From contig CAMDJW010000008.1 in NCBI GenBank assembly GCA_945901025.1, positions 1 to 64,000 on the forward strand: a DNA stretch of 64,000 nt, given 5' to 3'. The notes under the pieces were generated by a model. The model did no database searches. It had not been told where the DNA came from and saw only the letters and a program-made list of their open reading frames with translations. The position numbers and the translations under genes were made by a program. Source of the DNA: Spirosoma fluviale (GTDB lineage Bacteria > Bacteroidota > Bacteroidia > Cytophagales > Spirosomataceae). Below, piece by piece: positions 50,601-59,005 of the stretch; position 1 is the first letter of the stretch, and the number at the start of each line of letters is the position of its first letter.

Positions 50601-52696
50601 AGCTTAATTATTTTTAGTGTTTGATCAACTGTTTCTCCTTGGACCCGAATTAAATAAAGACCCGCAAAAAAGGTACTTAAATCTAAGCCGACTAACCTTG
50701 AAGAAGGAACTGGGTAGTTTTGATTTGAGACATTCAAGCCCGCAGCATTGACTATTGAGATATCTACCTTTTGATCTATTCCATGTACATGTACTGAAAC
50801 AGGTCCGGTCGTTGGATTTGGATATGCATTGACTGACTCTGAAACAAAAAACTCCTCTACATAAATCCCTTGACAATTTAAATCAGTGCTCACTTGGAGT
50901 TTCACTAAACCAGCGGGTAAGGCGGTGGACCAATTAGCCTCCGTTACTTTAAAGGCAGCATCATTTATTTTCACTAAATAAGTAGCGGCGCCACCTAGTT
51001 GGATGCTCATGGATTTATTTCCTGCGTCGATCGTTGATTGAACAACCAATGGTGCCGGTTCCGTGATTTTTACATCAAAGGCTTGTTGGAAATTCTTTAC
51101 ATTTTCCACCGTAAAGACCATGTTATATTCACCTAAAACCAAACCATTCAACACGCTATTGGCCACTCCTTTGGGCATAATAACCTGTTTTTCGTATTTA
51201 TTTGGTCCTTTGACTGTTAATGAATAGGCATAATTGGTATTCAAAACGGAAACTTTTAAGGAACCATTATTAGCCCCTATGCATGTGGAGGCCACCACTT
51301 CTACCTTGAAATTATTCGAAGGCAAAGTGAAAATTTCACAGCCATTAATATCGACTAATGCGCCTAGTGGAGTATCATTGCATTTATCGACTATATCCGG
51401 CACACCATCTTCATCGGAATCGATGTAGGCCGATTGGATGATGGGAATTTGTGTAAAGTCATTAAATAAAATCTCTTTGGTAAATGCTTTGGTACCTCCC
51501 ATCCATTGGTTCATGACAGATGCATAAACTTGACGGAAATCGTATTGCATGTCCATCTCGTAAGAGTAGTTGGTTTTATTAGGAATGATTGGATTCTTGC
51601 CAACGACCTTAGGATCTACTTTATTGCCAAATAAAATAACAGGCGAAACGGTACCATGATCTGTTCCATTGGTTCCATTGGAATGAACTGTTCTGCCAAA
51701 TTCCGAAACGCACATGCCCAACACTCGATCTGATTTTCCCATTTGGTCCAGACTTTTCATGAATGCAGTTACAGCCTCATCTATTTCTTTTAAAATAGTT
51801 GCATGCATTCCAGTCGTTTTATCTCCAGGTTCTACCTGCGCACTATGGGTATCAAAACCGCCAATCTGAACTTTATATATTCTAGTTTGTAATCCCCCTG
51901 AAATCAGTCGGCTGACGATTTTTAATTGGTCTGCCAAATTACTTCTTGGAAAGGCATATTCAGTTCCTTTTTTAAATTGCTCTTTCAGCACCTTTCCATA
52001 GGCATTTGATTGCTTGGCCATAAGCTGCAAATATTTCAATTTCTCGCCGATGGGTGTCGAAGGATAATTATTGTCAAACTCATTAATGATCTCATAAAAA
52101 GATTCTGGGTTTGAGGCCACTACGCTGGTAAATGATTTTTTTCCCGTAAACATCAAGGAAGAATTCCAACCAATTTCCATGGACAATGGATGAGGAAATA
52201 GCTCAGTAGGGTAGGCTTCAGGGAAATTAGGGTGCTTGGCTTCTAGGTAACGTGCGGCCCAACCGCTATTCTCGTATTTCAAGGCATCTGAGGCTGAATC
52301 CCAAATGTCCATCGACCTAAAATGCGAATAACTTGGTTGGGGATAGGCCACAGCCTGCACAATTTTTAATCGGTTTTCCTTATGTAAGGATTGAAATCCT
52401 TTTAAGGATGGATGAAGTCCTAATTCAGTACCTTCCAAAGGTAATATTTTTTTGTCCGGCAACATGACTGTCGACCGAATGCTATTCAATTTAGACAACA
52501 TATTCAATGGAATAACGGTATTTAAACCATCATTCCCTCCACTTAAAACGATGATCACAAGGATGTTACCTTCGGCAACTGTTTGAGCTAATTCGGATTG
52601 TGATCCAAAACCTAGTGATTCGTAAGGAATAGAAGAGAACAATGCAGGCAAGGCTGCCGCATGAGTCATTTGATGTATAAATTTTCTTCTGTCCAT
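50597..52696 (-). CDS. DUF1501 protein with TSP3-like and T9SS sorting domains
   Basis: A 699-residue protein from ATG 52696, which begins 1 bp past the DUF1800 stop; a longer frame overlapping that gene is rejected. An N-terminal Tat-like signal (DRRKFIHQMTHAAALPALFSS) precedes the DUF1501 domain (ILVIIVLSGGNDGLNTVIPL, GFDTHSAQV, FGRTVHSNGTNGTDHGTVSPVILFG). At about residues 405-435 is a thrombospondin type 3-like calcium repeat (DSDEDGVPDIVDKCNDTPLG). The C-terminus (AYPNPTTGPVSV ... DQTLKIIKL) is a type A T9SS sorting domain, so the protein goes to the cell surface. A Tat-type signal combined with a T9SS tail is unusual. Confidence 0.9.
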   Translation of the reverse strand: MDRRKFIHQMTHAAALPALFSSIPYESLGFGSQSELAQTVAEGNILVIIVLSGGNDGLNTVIPLNMLSKLNSIRSTVMLPDKKILPLEGTELGLHPSLKGFQSLHKENRLKIVQAVAYPQPSYSHFRSMDIWDSASDALKYENSGWAARYLEAKHPNFPEAYPTELFPHPLSMEIGWNSSLMFTGKKSFTSVVASNPESFYEIINEFDNNYPSTPIGEKLKYLQLMAKQSNAYGKVLKEQFKKGTEYAFPRSNLADQLKIVSRLISGGLQTRIYKVQIGGFDTHSAQVEPGDKTTGMHATILKEIDEAVTAFMKSLDQMGKSDRVLGMCVSEFGRTVHSNGTNGTDHGTVSPVILFGNKVDPKVVGKNPIIPNKTNYSYEMDMQYDFRQVYASVMNQWMGGTKAFTKEILFNDFTQIPIIQSAYIDSDEDGVPDIVDKCNDTPLGALVDINGCEIFTLPSNNFKVEVVASTCIGANNGSLKVSVLNTNYAYSLTVKGPNKYEKQVIMPKGVANSVLNGLVLGEYNMVFTVENVKNFQQAFDVKITEPAPLVVQSTIDAGNKSMSIQLGGAATYLVKINDAAFKVTEANWSTALPAGLVKLQVSTDLNCQGIYVEEFFVSESVNAYPNPTTGPVSVHVHGIDQKVDISIVNAAGLNVSNQNYPVPSSRLVGLDLSTFFAGLYLIRVQGETVDQTLKIIKL

Positions 52697-52697
52697 A

Positions 52698-54446
52698 TTA
52701 AAACAAGTGGATTTCTCCCATTTGGAATAAGGCGCCAAACAAATTTTCTAGTCGGTTACTTAAAATAGATCGAGTCTCTTCAGTCTGTTTACTCATGTGC
52801 GACTGATATAATTGCGTGTAATACGACGGGGCGTTTCCTCCCAATACACTCGCTTTAATACGTTCTTTGGACTTAGCAGAAATAGGTGCGCTCATGATTT
52901 TTTCTACCGTTTCATCAATAACTAGGTCGATGTTATCAGGAGATTTCAATAAGCTGACAAATTTAATTTTGTCTATTTGATTGTGTACATTCCCTTTGGT
53001 ATCACCTGAGCCAACCCATGCGCCCCATTTGGCAATTCCATTTCCTGAATTAGACCTTTTAGCGATTGTATCCGAATTAATCCAAAACAAGTCGTAAACG
53101 GGTTCTTGGTAATAAGCAGGCCAGCCAGATACACTAGGTGGGTCCGTAAAGTTTAAACCAATGTTACCCATTTCCCACTGCAAACTTTTGTATTTGTAAA
53201 AATTGGCGGTAAGGGGGTCTGAGTATCTCTTTGGAATATCCCCTCCTCCCGTATTAAATAAATACATGTCAAATTCTTTATAAAACCCAAACATAAATTC
53301 AATGGGAGATTTGATCATGGAATTATAAAACGAGTTGTCGTAAAAATGAGCACTACCTAAAAGAGCACGAAGTGGAACTTTAAGTTCGTAATTGTTTTTA
53401 CGAAGTAGGTCGGCCATAGGTACTATGACATTTTTTTCTACCGTATCAGTAATGATTGGATAACAGAAAAATTGGTAAAGTCTTCTACATAGGTATAAAG
53501 CACATTCGTTCGTATTAAAGAGCATATCGATGGCTTCATCTAATTCTTTTTTACCATCTTGACCTTTTCGACCTTTTATTACTCGATTGCCATAAAAAGC
53601 AGAAAACTTTTTATCGTCTGTATCGTGATTCCATTCATTGAATATGTTGGTGATAGGACCTGTTGTTTTTCTAATACTATCCCAACTAAATTGCCAACCC
53701 ACTAATAAGCGAGCCATTTCACTCACATCTTGCTCTGTAAATTGAGATCCAGGTCCTTTGCCTACCGTAAATAGTTCCTGTAGTTCTCGGGCATAATTTT
53801 CATCAGGTTTGTTTTTCTGACTGCTTTGTAAGTTTAAATAGTCCAACATAGTTGGATCCAAAGTAATTTTGTATATCGTGGTTTTGTAAGACTCAAAGGA
53901 AGTGTTAAAAAGAGTCATGTAGTGCTGATACAACATTTTGACACTTCCTTTTCCAGCCGCTAATAAATTATGAAGGAAAAATACCATGCGCCAGTGTACC
54001 GAAGTACTTTGCTGAATCATGTTTCTAAAAAGCCATGCATCATGAGAACTATGTCTCGGTCCTGGCGATCCATTATTAGGCTCGGGAACAAATACATATT
54101 CTTTGCCCGGTTCTACATAAAAGTGTAATTGTTTTTCTGTTTCCTCCTTTGTGATTTCGTAATCATAGTCATTGACCGGAACGCTCGGTTGCTTTTCAGG
54201 CGTGAAGATTAAGTCTAAAGATTTCTGTAGCGAAAGGTTATTGAGATCTAATAAATGCCTACTTCCATAACCTGTTAAAACACGATTTAACAGATGTTTC
54301 TTTTGGGCAGTTCCCCAAGTTCCGGTATATGCTTCGAGGCCAGTATTGACAATCGTTCTCGACACTCGGGCCTGCTCGATTTTAGAGAAATCGACGTTTT
54401 CTTTACGAAACTGGGCCACTAAATCTACTTTTTTTGTATTTTGCAT
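52698..54446 (-). CDS. DUF1800 family protein
   Basis: A 582-residue protein. Conserved DUF1800 features are visible: TWGTAQKKHLLNRVLTGYG near residue 40, the DENYARELQELFTVGKGPGSQFTEQDVSEMARLLVGW segment (about 228-262), and SGWPAYYQEPVYDLFWI near 430. DUF1800 proteins are paired with DUF1501 proteins in many bacteria and are thought to be exported; here no classical signal peptide is seen. It is the first gene of the operon, with the DUF1501 start 1 bp after its end. The biochemical role of the pair is unknown. Confidence 0.9.
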   Translation of the reverse strand: MQNTKKVDLVAQFRKENVDFSKIEQARVSRTIVNTGLEAYTGTWGTAQKKHLLNRVLTGYGSRHLLDLNNLSLQKSLDLIFTPEKQPSVPVNDYDYEITKEETEKQLHFYVEPGKEYVFVPEPNNGSPGPRHSSHDAWLFRNMIQQSTSVHWRMVFFLHNLLAAGKGSVKMLYQHYMTLFNTSFESYKTTIYKITLDPTMLDYLNLQSSQKNKPDENYARELQELFTVGKGPGSQFTEQDVSEMARLLVGWQFSWDSIRKTTGPITNIFNEWNHDTDDKKFSAFYGNRVIKGRKGQDGKKELDEAIDMLFNTNECALYLCRRLYQFFCYPIITDTVEKNVIVPMADLLRKNNYELKVPLRALLGSAHFYDNSFYNSMIKSPIEFMFGFYKEFDMYLFNTGGGDIPKRYSDPLTANFYKYKSLQWEMGNIGLNFTDPPSVSGWPAYYQEPVYDLFWINSDTIAKRSNSGNGIAKWGAWVGSGDTKGNVHNQIDKIKFVSLLKSPDNIDLVIDETVEKIMSAPISAKSKERIKASVLGGNAPSYYTQLYQSHMSKQTEETRSILSNRLENLFGALFQMGEIHLF

Positions 54447-54462
54447 CAGAACTAAAACATTT

Positions 54463-54470
54463 CAAATATA
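54463..54470 (-). promoter_or_regulatory. -7 element of the DUF1800 operon
   Basis: On the minus strand TATATTTG matches TAnnTTTG and predicts transcription about 13 bases before the DUF1800 start codon. A -33 TTG at the right distance is not obvious. Confidence 0.45.
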
Positions 54471-54525
54471 AAATTATTTTTTTAAAATAATGTTATAACT
54501 GATTTAACGGTCATTTTTTTTATCC

Positions 54526-55032
54526 ATGAAAAGAAGAGAATTTACAAGAAAGACCTGCCCGGCATTGGTGCTTGCCATTATTGGAAGCACTCTTTTAGAT
54601 TCGTGTGATAATGCAAAAGAGGAAACAGCAGTGATCGTTCCCCAGGAGGAAAAAGAGTATCTGGATCAAATGAAGGCGATTGGTACTACGGGATTTTTAC
54701 TGGTTCAAAATAAGGTGTATTTTAACTTAAAGCATGCGACTTATTCGAAGTTGTTGACAGCTACTAATTTTGTGAATGATTTAAATAATGGAGTGCTGTT
54801 GCTAAGGCAGAGTGATTCAAGCTTGCTGGCTTTTGATAATTGCTGCCCACATTTGGGGACTAAAAACCAATGGAGCTTTCAGAGCAATAAATTTAGGTGT
54901 GCTAATCATGGCAATAGCTTTGGGATTGATTCAGTTCAAATAGCTAATTGTAGTTCAAATAGTACTTATGGCAACTTGCGCTCGTTTAAAACCTTGCTCT
55001 ATAAGGATTTATTGACCGTGGATTTTAGTTGA
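54526..55032 (+). CDS. Rieske [2Fe-2S] lipoprotein, Tat-type
   Basis: A 168-residue protein with a Tat motif (KRREFTRKT) and a lipobox ending Cys27 (LLDSC). The Rieske boxes are C107-P-H109 (preceded by another Cys) and C125-AN-H128 with following GNSF, so a [2Fe-2S] cluster is expected. It is transcribed divergently from the DUF1800/DUF1501 operon, about 79 bp away, and could hand electrons to or from that system. It is the second small Rieske lipoprotein of the window; they share only the ligand boxes and general layout. Confidence 0.85.
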   Translation: MKRREFTRKTCPALVLAIIGSTLLDSCDNAKEETAVIVPQEEKEYLDQMKAIGTTGFLLVQNKVYFNLKHATYSKLLTATNFVNDLNNGVLLLRQSDSSLLAFDNCCPHLGTKNQWSFQSNKFRCANHGNSFGIDSVQIANCSSNSTYGNLRSFKTLLYKDLLTVDFS

Positions 55033-55044
55033 CATGCGTGTAAA

Positions 55045-55368
55045 CTAATCCACAAATGCTTCTCTAATCGTTTCTTTTGTTTTTTGAATTTCTGCTTCAG
55101 TTAAAGAGCCTAGTATTTTTATGATTCTTTTACGATCAATCGTTCCGATTTGATCGATAGCTAACCAGCCGACGGTATTTTGCAAATTTATTTTTATTCT
55201 GGTGGGAAAATTTTTTGAATTAGTCGTTAAAGGGGCAATGACAATCGTCTGCAGGTATTTATTCATTTCGTTTGGTGAAATGATCACACAAGGTCTAGTT
55301 TTTTTCATTTCACTCCCTTGCGTAGGATCCAGATTGACTAAAACGAATTGATATTGTTTTAAGTCCAT
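55045..55368 (-). CDS. mazF: MazF-family endoribonuclease toxin
   Basis: A 107-residue PemK/MazF toxin. The family core VLVNLDPTQGSEMKKTRPCVIISPNEMN is complete, and the second half has TIVIAPLTTNSKNFPTRIKI and GWLAIDQIGTIDRKRI. The enzyme cuts mRNA at short sequences in the absence of antitoxin. It overlaps the antitoxin gene by 10 bp, standard for mazEF. Length is normal and no inactivating change is seen. Confidence 0.92.
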   Translation of the reverse strand: MDLKQYQFVLVNLDPTQGSEMKKTRPCVIISPNEMNKYLQTIVIAPLTTNSKNFPTRIKINLQNTVGWLAIDQIGTIDRKRIIKILGSLTEAEIQKTKETIREAFVD

Positions 55369-55604
55369 TCCTCAAATGTTTCATCTTCAAATACATCAGT
55401 GATAAGTGTTTGATCATCGCCTGATTTATGCATCTTTTCAAATGCGTTTTCCCAATTTTTCCTAGGTTCCAAAACCGGTTTGATGATGATGCATTCTTTT
55501 TCTAACAAAAGCTCTACCGAATCGTTGATGTTGTATTTTTCTAAAATTGTTTTACTGAGACGTATACCTTTTGAATTGCCGATAGGGATGACTGAAACTT
55601 GCAT
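55359..55604 (-). CDS. mazE: MazE-family antitoxin
   Basis: An 81-residue protein with an N-terminal AbrB/SpoVT swapped-hairpin DNA-binding domain (VSVIPIGNSKGIRLSKTILEKYNINDSVELLLE) and an acidic, probably disordered tail (DVFEDETFEEWT) that would cap MazF. It overlaps the toxin gene by 10 bp. An inverted repeat upstream at 55616-55638 is the likely autoregulatory operator. Confidence 0.9.
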   Translation of the reverse strand: MQVSVIPIGNSKGIRLSKTILEKYNINDSVELLLEKECIIIKPVLEPRKNWENAFEKMHKSGDDQTLITDVFEDETFEEWT

Positions 55605-55615
55605 GATTTTAATTT

Positions 55616-55638
55616 ATGTAATTACTAAGTTATTACAT
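55616..55638 (-). promoter_or_regulatory. Probable mazEF operator
   Basis: ATGTAAT (55616-55622) and ATTACAT (55632-55638) form a perfect 7-bp inverted repeat with a 9-bp spacer, 12 bp upstream of the mazE start. Its location and symmetry suit binding of the MazE dimer. Confidence 0.55.
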
Positions 55639-55689
55639 TTTTATCTTAATTGCGAATTAGGTATCCTTGTTTTTATGATATTTTCAAAA

Positions 55690-56697
55690 TCATTCCCCTT
55701 GATCCACTTTTTTGATAAACGAAATAACCCCATTCATATAGGTTTTTTGATCATCCCACATGGCCAAATGGCTTCCGTTTGGACAATATAAATATTCGCC
55801 ATGTTGGACCATTTTACTTTGTTCTTCCATGGCTTTGGGATCCATGGTGTCATATTTGGCACCGATCATCAACGTAGGTATGGAGATTTCCTTCAGTCGA
55901 TTTTTAATATCCCAATTAGCAAGCAGGCCAGAAATTCCAAATTCACTAGGTCCTTGCATTTGCGTATAGATGGCATTGTTACCATGCTTAAATGATCTGT
56001 TTAAGGCGTCTGGCCAGTTGGCAAGCCGACAAATATGCTCGTGGTAAAAATTGGGAATTAACAGCTCCATGTACCTTGGATTAGCGAAATCTTTTTTCGA
56101 CTCGATGGCTCTGATCTCGTCGAGTATTTTGGGATCCATTTGTTTCGCCAAAACTTCTTCGGCATATTTTCCATATTCGGGGGCACTGGCGACCATGTTG
56201 GATACGAGCAGCGCTTTCATGTTTTTTTGATATTTCAGGGCATATTCCATGCCCAAGATTCCACCCCAAGAATTTCCGATGATGTAAAAATTAGATTGAT
56301 CAGCACCTATGGCTTTTCGGACCTGCTCCACTTCTTCCACAAAGCGCTCGGTCTTCCAAAGTGTGGTATCGTTTGGCTGATCACTGTAATAGGAACCGAG
56401 TTGGTCATATTCATAAAATTCAAATCCCTCTCTTTGGAAAAATGTTTCAAAACACTCCATGTATTCATGCGTCATGGCGGGTCCACCGTGCAGCAATAGG
56501 ATCTTGATTTTCGGGTTATTGCCAAAACGTTTAGTCCATACATTAAAGGTACCTTTGGGCGTTTTGATGGGAATTAATTTAACTCCAGCAGCCTCCAAGG
56601 TATCTGGATAGTTGAAAAAATTAGAAACTGTTTCTGATGTTTTGGTACATGAAACAAAGGCAAAAAGAGATACTAAGATGAGTGGTAAACGTTTCAT
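55690..56697 (-). CDS. Proline iminopeptidase-like lipoprotein (S33)
   Basis: A 335-residue lipoprotein with lipobox ending FVSC (Cys17). The alpha/beta-hydrolase triad is present: LLHGGPAMTHEYME for the oxyanion hole, G-N-S-W-G-G (Ser about residue 143) as the nucleophile elbow, an Asp in GAKYDTMDP and the His in NGSHLAMW. The HGGPA motif and the long lid region mark peptidase family S33, which removes N-terminal Pro from peptides. Being exported, it may act on peptides outside the cytoplasm. It is monocistronic. Confidence 0.9.
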   Translation of the reverse strand: MKRLPLILVSLFAFVSCTKTSETVSNFFNYPDTLEAAGVKLIPIKTPKGTFNVWTKRFGNNPKIKILLLHGGPAMTHEYMECFETFFQREGFEFYEYDQLGSYYSDQPNDTTLWKTERFVEEVEQVRKAIGADQSNFYIIGNSWGGILGMEYALKYQKNMKALLVSNMVASAPEYGKYAEEVLAKQMDPKILDEIRAIESKKDFANPRYMELLIPNFYHEHICRLANWPDALNRSFKHGNNAIYTQMQGPSEFGISGLLANWDIKNRLKEISIPTLMIGAKYDTMDPKAMEEQSKMVQHGEYLYCPNGSHLAMWDDQKTYMNGVISFIKKVDQGE

Positions 56698-56753
56698 AGC
56701 GTAAAGGATTTGTATAGGTTTGAAACTTATTTTTTGTTTAAAAAATAAAATTT

Positions 56754-58181
56754 TTAATTCGTCACCATCCCTGGTTCTAATAATGCCCTCGGACGGTTGC
56801 TTTCACCTGGTTTAGGAATGGGTCCCGATTGAATCGTTTTATGTGCGTCATTTTTTAAATTCAAAAAGGACTTTTCTTGTATCCGATTCACAAATTCAAA
56901 TGGATCATTTTTTCTAATGTATAATTCAGATCCCTTCTCTCCATTTCCCCAATTGGTAAACCTCCACTCTTTATGTATTAGGGTTTGTCCCATGACGTCC
57001 GATTTTGTTTTAGGGTCATAGTGAAAAACAAGGCTTTTGGCATAAGTCGGTGCGTTATTTTTACCCTTCATATAGGGAAGCAATGATTTTCCGTCCAATT
57101 TCGAAAGGTCATTTTCCCCTGTTAATGAAAGAAGGGTGGGGTACAAATCCAACAATTCTACCGGTTGGTCTAACACTTTACCTTTCGGAATTCCTGCACC
57201 AGCCATGATAAAAGGAACTCTCGTGGAGGCATCAAAGGCACTTAATTTCGCCCATAAACCTTCATGATCGCCCAAATGAAAGCCATTGTCACCCACTAAC
57301 ACCACGACCGTATTTTCCCAAAGCCCATTCTTGTCCATCACTTCCATGAGCTCTCCCACGTGCGCATCTGTAAAGGATATGCAGGCATAATATCCTTGAA
57401 TGGCAGCCGCTCTAGAATCTGGTTGGGCAAATCCCGATAATTCCGTTTGCATCGCCACAGCAGGTATATTAAGCATTTTAGGATCTTCGCGAATCTGGAT
57501 TTTGTCGACCGGATATAAATCAAAATATTTCTTAGGCGCGGTCCAAGGTAAATGAGGCTTATGAAATCCTGCAGCTAAAAAGAAGGGTTGGTCTTTCTTG
57601 GCGGCCAACAAATCTTTTATGGTTTTAGTGTTTAAACCATCCCTGGTTTTACTTCCATCAGTTGTCAATACATAGGCTTTTGGCCTTCCATCCCCTCCAC
57701 CATAGCGGGTGTCAATCGCCGCTTTTTCTTCAGCATCTATACTCGCTTCATCACTGTAGTAATTCCAGGACATCTCATCGCTCATTTTTGCATTATGAAA
57801 AACCTTACCTGCTCCAGCCGTAAAATAACCTTGATTCTTAAAATATTGTGGCAATAAAACCGCATCGGGCATTGCCTTTCTTGCGGGTACATTTAATACA
57901 TAAACGCCTGTATTTTCAGGTCTTTTTCCACTCAAAAAAGAAACTCGACTGGGATTACAAAGAGGATATTGACAATAAGCTCGATCAAACATCACACCCA
58001 TGGCAGCTAATCGGTCTATGTTCGGTGTTTTGACTTGATTATTTCCGTAGCAACCTAAACTCGTGTTCAGGTCATCGACGACGATCAATAAAACATTGGT
58101 CTTTTTAGCCTTGATTTGGGCTGATGAAAGAAGGGGCATTGCAAATAAGAGGAGCGCAAAAAAGTATGTATGTGATTTCAT
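56754..58181 (-). CDS. Sulfatase, family S1 (iduronate-2-sulfatase-like)
   Basis: A 475-residue exported sulfatase from ATG 58181; a longer frame overlaps the cupin gene and lacks a signal start. Motifs: metal ligands D36-D37 in VVDDLNTSLGCYGN, formylglycine site C75-N-P-S-R, AGAGKVFHN, AAGFHKPHLPW and VVLVGDNGFHLGDHEGLWAKLS. The CNPSR site and the DLNTSLGCYG start fit the iduronate-2-sulfatase-type subfamily. It follows the cupin gene by 11 bp, so the two are co-transcribed. As with the other sulfatase, a maturing enzyme must lie elsewhere. Confidence 0.93.
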   Translation of the reverse strand: MKSHTYFFALLLFAMPLLSSAQIKAKKTNVLLIVVDDLNTSLGCYGNNQVKTPNIDRLAAMGVMFDRAYCQYPLCNPSRVSFLSGKRPENTGVYVLNVPARKAMPDAVLLPQYFKNQGYFTAGAGKVFHNAKMSDEMSWNYYSDEASIDAEEKAAIDTRYGGGDGRPKAYVLTTDGSKTRDGLNTKTIKDLLAAKKDQPFFLAAGFHKPHLPWTAPKKYFDLYPVDKIQIREDPKMLNIPAVAMQTELSGFAQPDSRAAAIQGYYACISFTDAHVGELMEVMDKNGLWENTVVVLVGDNGFHLGDHEGLWAKLSAFDASTRVPFIMAGAGIPKGKVLDQPVELLDLYPTLLSLTGENDLSKLDGKSLLPYMKGKNNAPTYAKSLVFHYDPKTKSDVMGQTLIHKEWRFTNWGNGEKGSELYIRKNDPFEFVNRIQEKSFLNLKNDAHKTIQSGPIPKPGESNRPRALLEPGMVTN

Positions 58182-58192
58182 TTTATATTTTT

Positions 58193-58954
58193 TTAATTCC
58201 ACTGAATGGCATAATATTGGCAAGGTTTGTTGCCCACGTTGGTAATGTTATGCAGCACCTTAGATCCCAAACGAATGACATCTCCCGGTTTTGCTAATTC
58301 TTTATTATCTCCAATCCTTTCCTCCGCATTTCCGTCCATCATCAGGATAATTTCTTCATTGGCATGCGTGTGCGGATCGTGACTTTGTTGGCCCACATTC
58401 AAAGTCGTCACATGAATATCAAAACGATTCAACATCGCTGTGGCTCTGTCAAAAAACTGTCGGCCCCCGCCTTTAGCCGTCGGTTTAAATACGGCGCTTT
58501 CCCAAGGAACGATAAAGGATCCGCCCGCTTTTATTCCCCTCTCTTCATTCATGGGGGATTTCGCCAAATAGCTCATCTCATAAAGTTCGGCCAAGACACC
58601 TTCGGTATTTTCGAAAATAATTTGATCCTTAGGCATGACAGTAACCATGCTTCCGACTTGCAAAACCTGCTCTTTACCGCCTAAGCTAATCTTCAAATTT
58701 CCGTTTTTTAGAATGAAAAAATATTCTCTATCTGCGGATGCTTTTAAGGTATATTTCTTCTTTCCCTTGATCCGAATCACATTCATTTCCTGTAATTTTA
58801 AGGCATCTCCTTCGCCTTTGAAAACAGAAGATTTAGAGCCGAATTTCGTTTTGACTATTCGCTCGTCGATTGAATAAACCTTGGATTCCAATAAGGGAAT
58901 TTGGCCGAATAAAGGCTTTGAAATGAGTAAGCAGAATAGGAGAATATATTTCAT
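58193..58954 (-). CDS. Exported cupin protein
   Basis: A 253-residue protein from ATG 58954 (MKYILLFCLLI) with a signal peptide. It has two cupin folds; the C-terminal one carries metal ligands H-x-H and Glu in HDPHTHANEEIILMMDG and the downstream His in GSKVLHNITN. The N-terminal fold (residues about 60-120) lacks the ligand set. It lies 11 bp upstream of the sulfatase. It may bind or isomerise a sugar such as a uronate, or serve as a sensor; the sequence does not decide. Confidence 0.85.
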   Translation of the reverse strand: MKYILLFCLLISKPLFGQIPLLESKVYSIDERIVKTKFGSKSSVFKGEGDALKLQEMNVIRIKGKKKYTLKASADREYFFILKNGNLKISLGGKEQVLQVGSMVTVMPKDQIIFENTEGVLAELYEMSYLAKSPMNEERGIKAGGSFIVPWESAVFKPTAKGGGRQFFDRATAMLNRFDIHVTTLNVGQQSHDPHTHANEEIILMMDGNAEERIGDNKELAKPGDVIRLGSKVLHNITNVGNKPCQYYAIQWN

Positions 58955-59005
58955 AGAATAGGTTTTAGACAAAAGGTAAATAACGTCAATTTATACCCAA
59001 CATGT

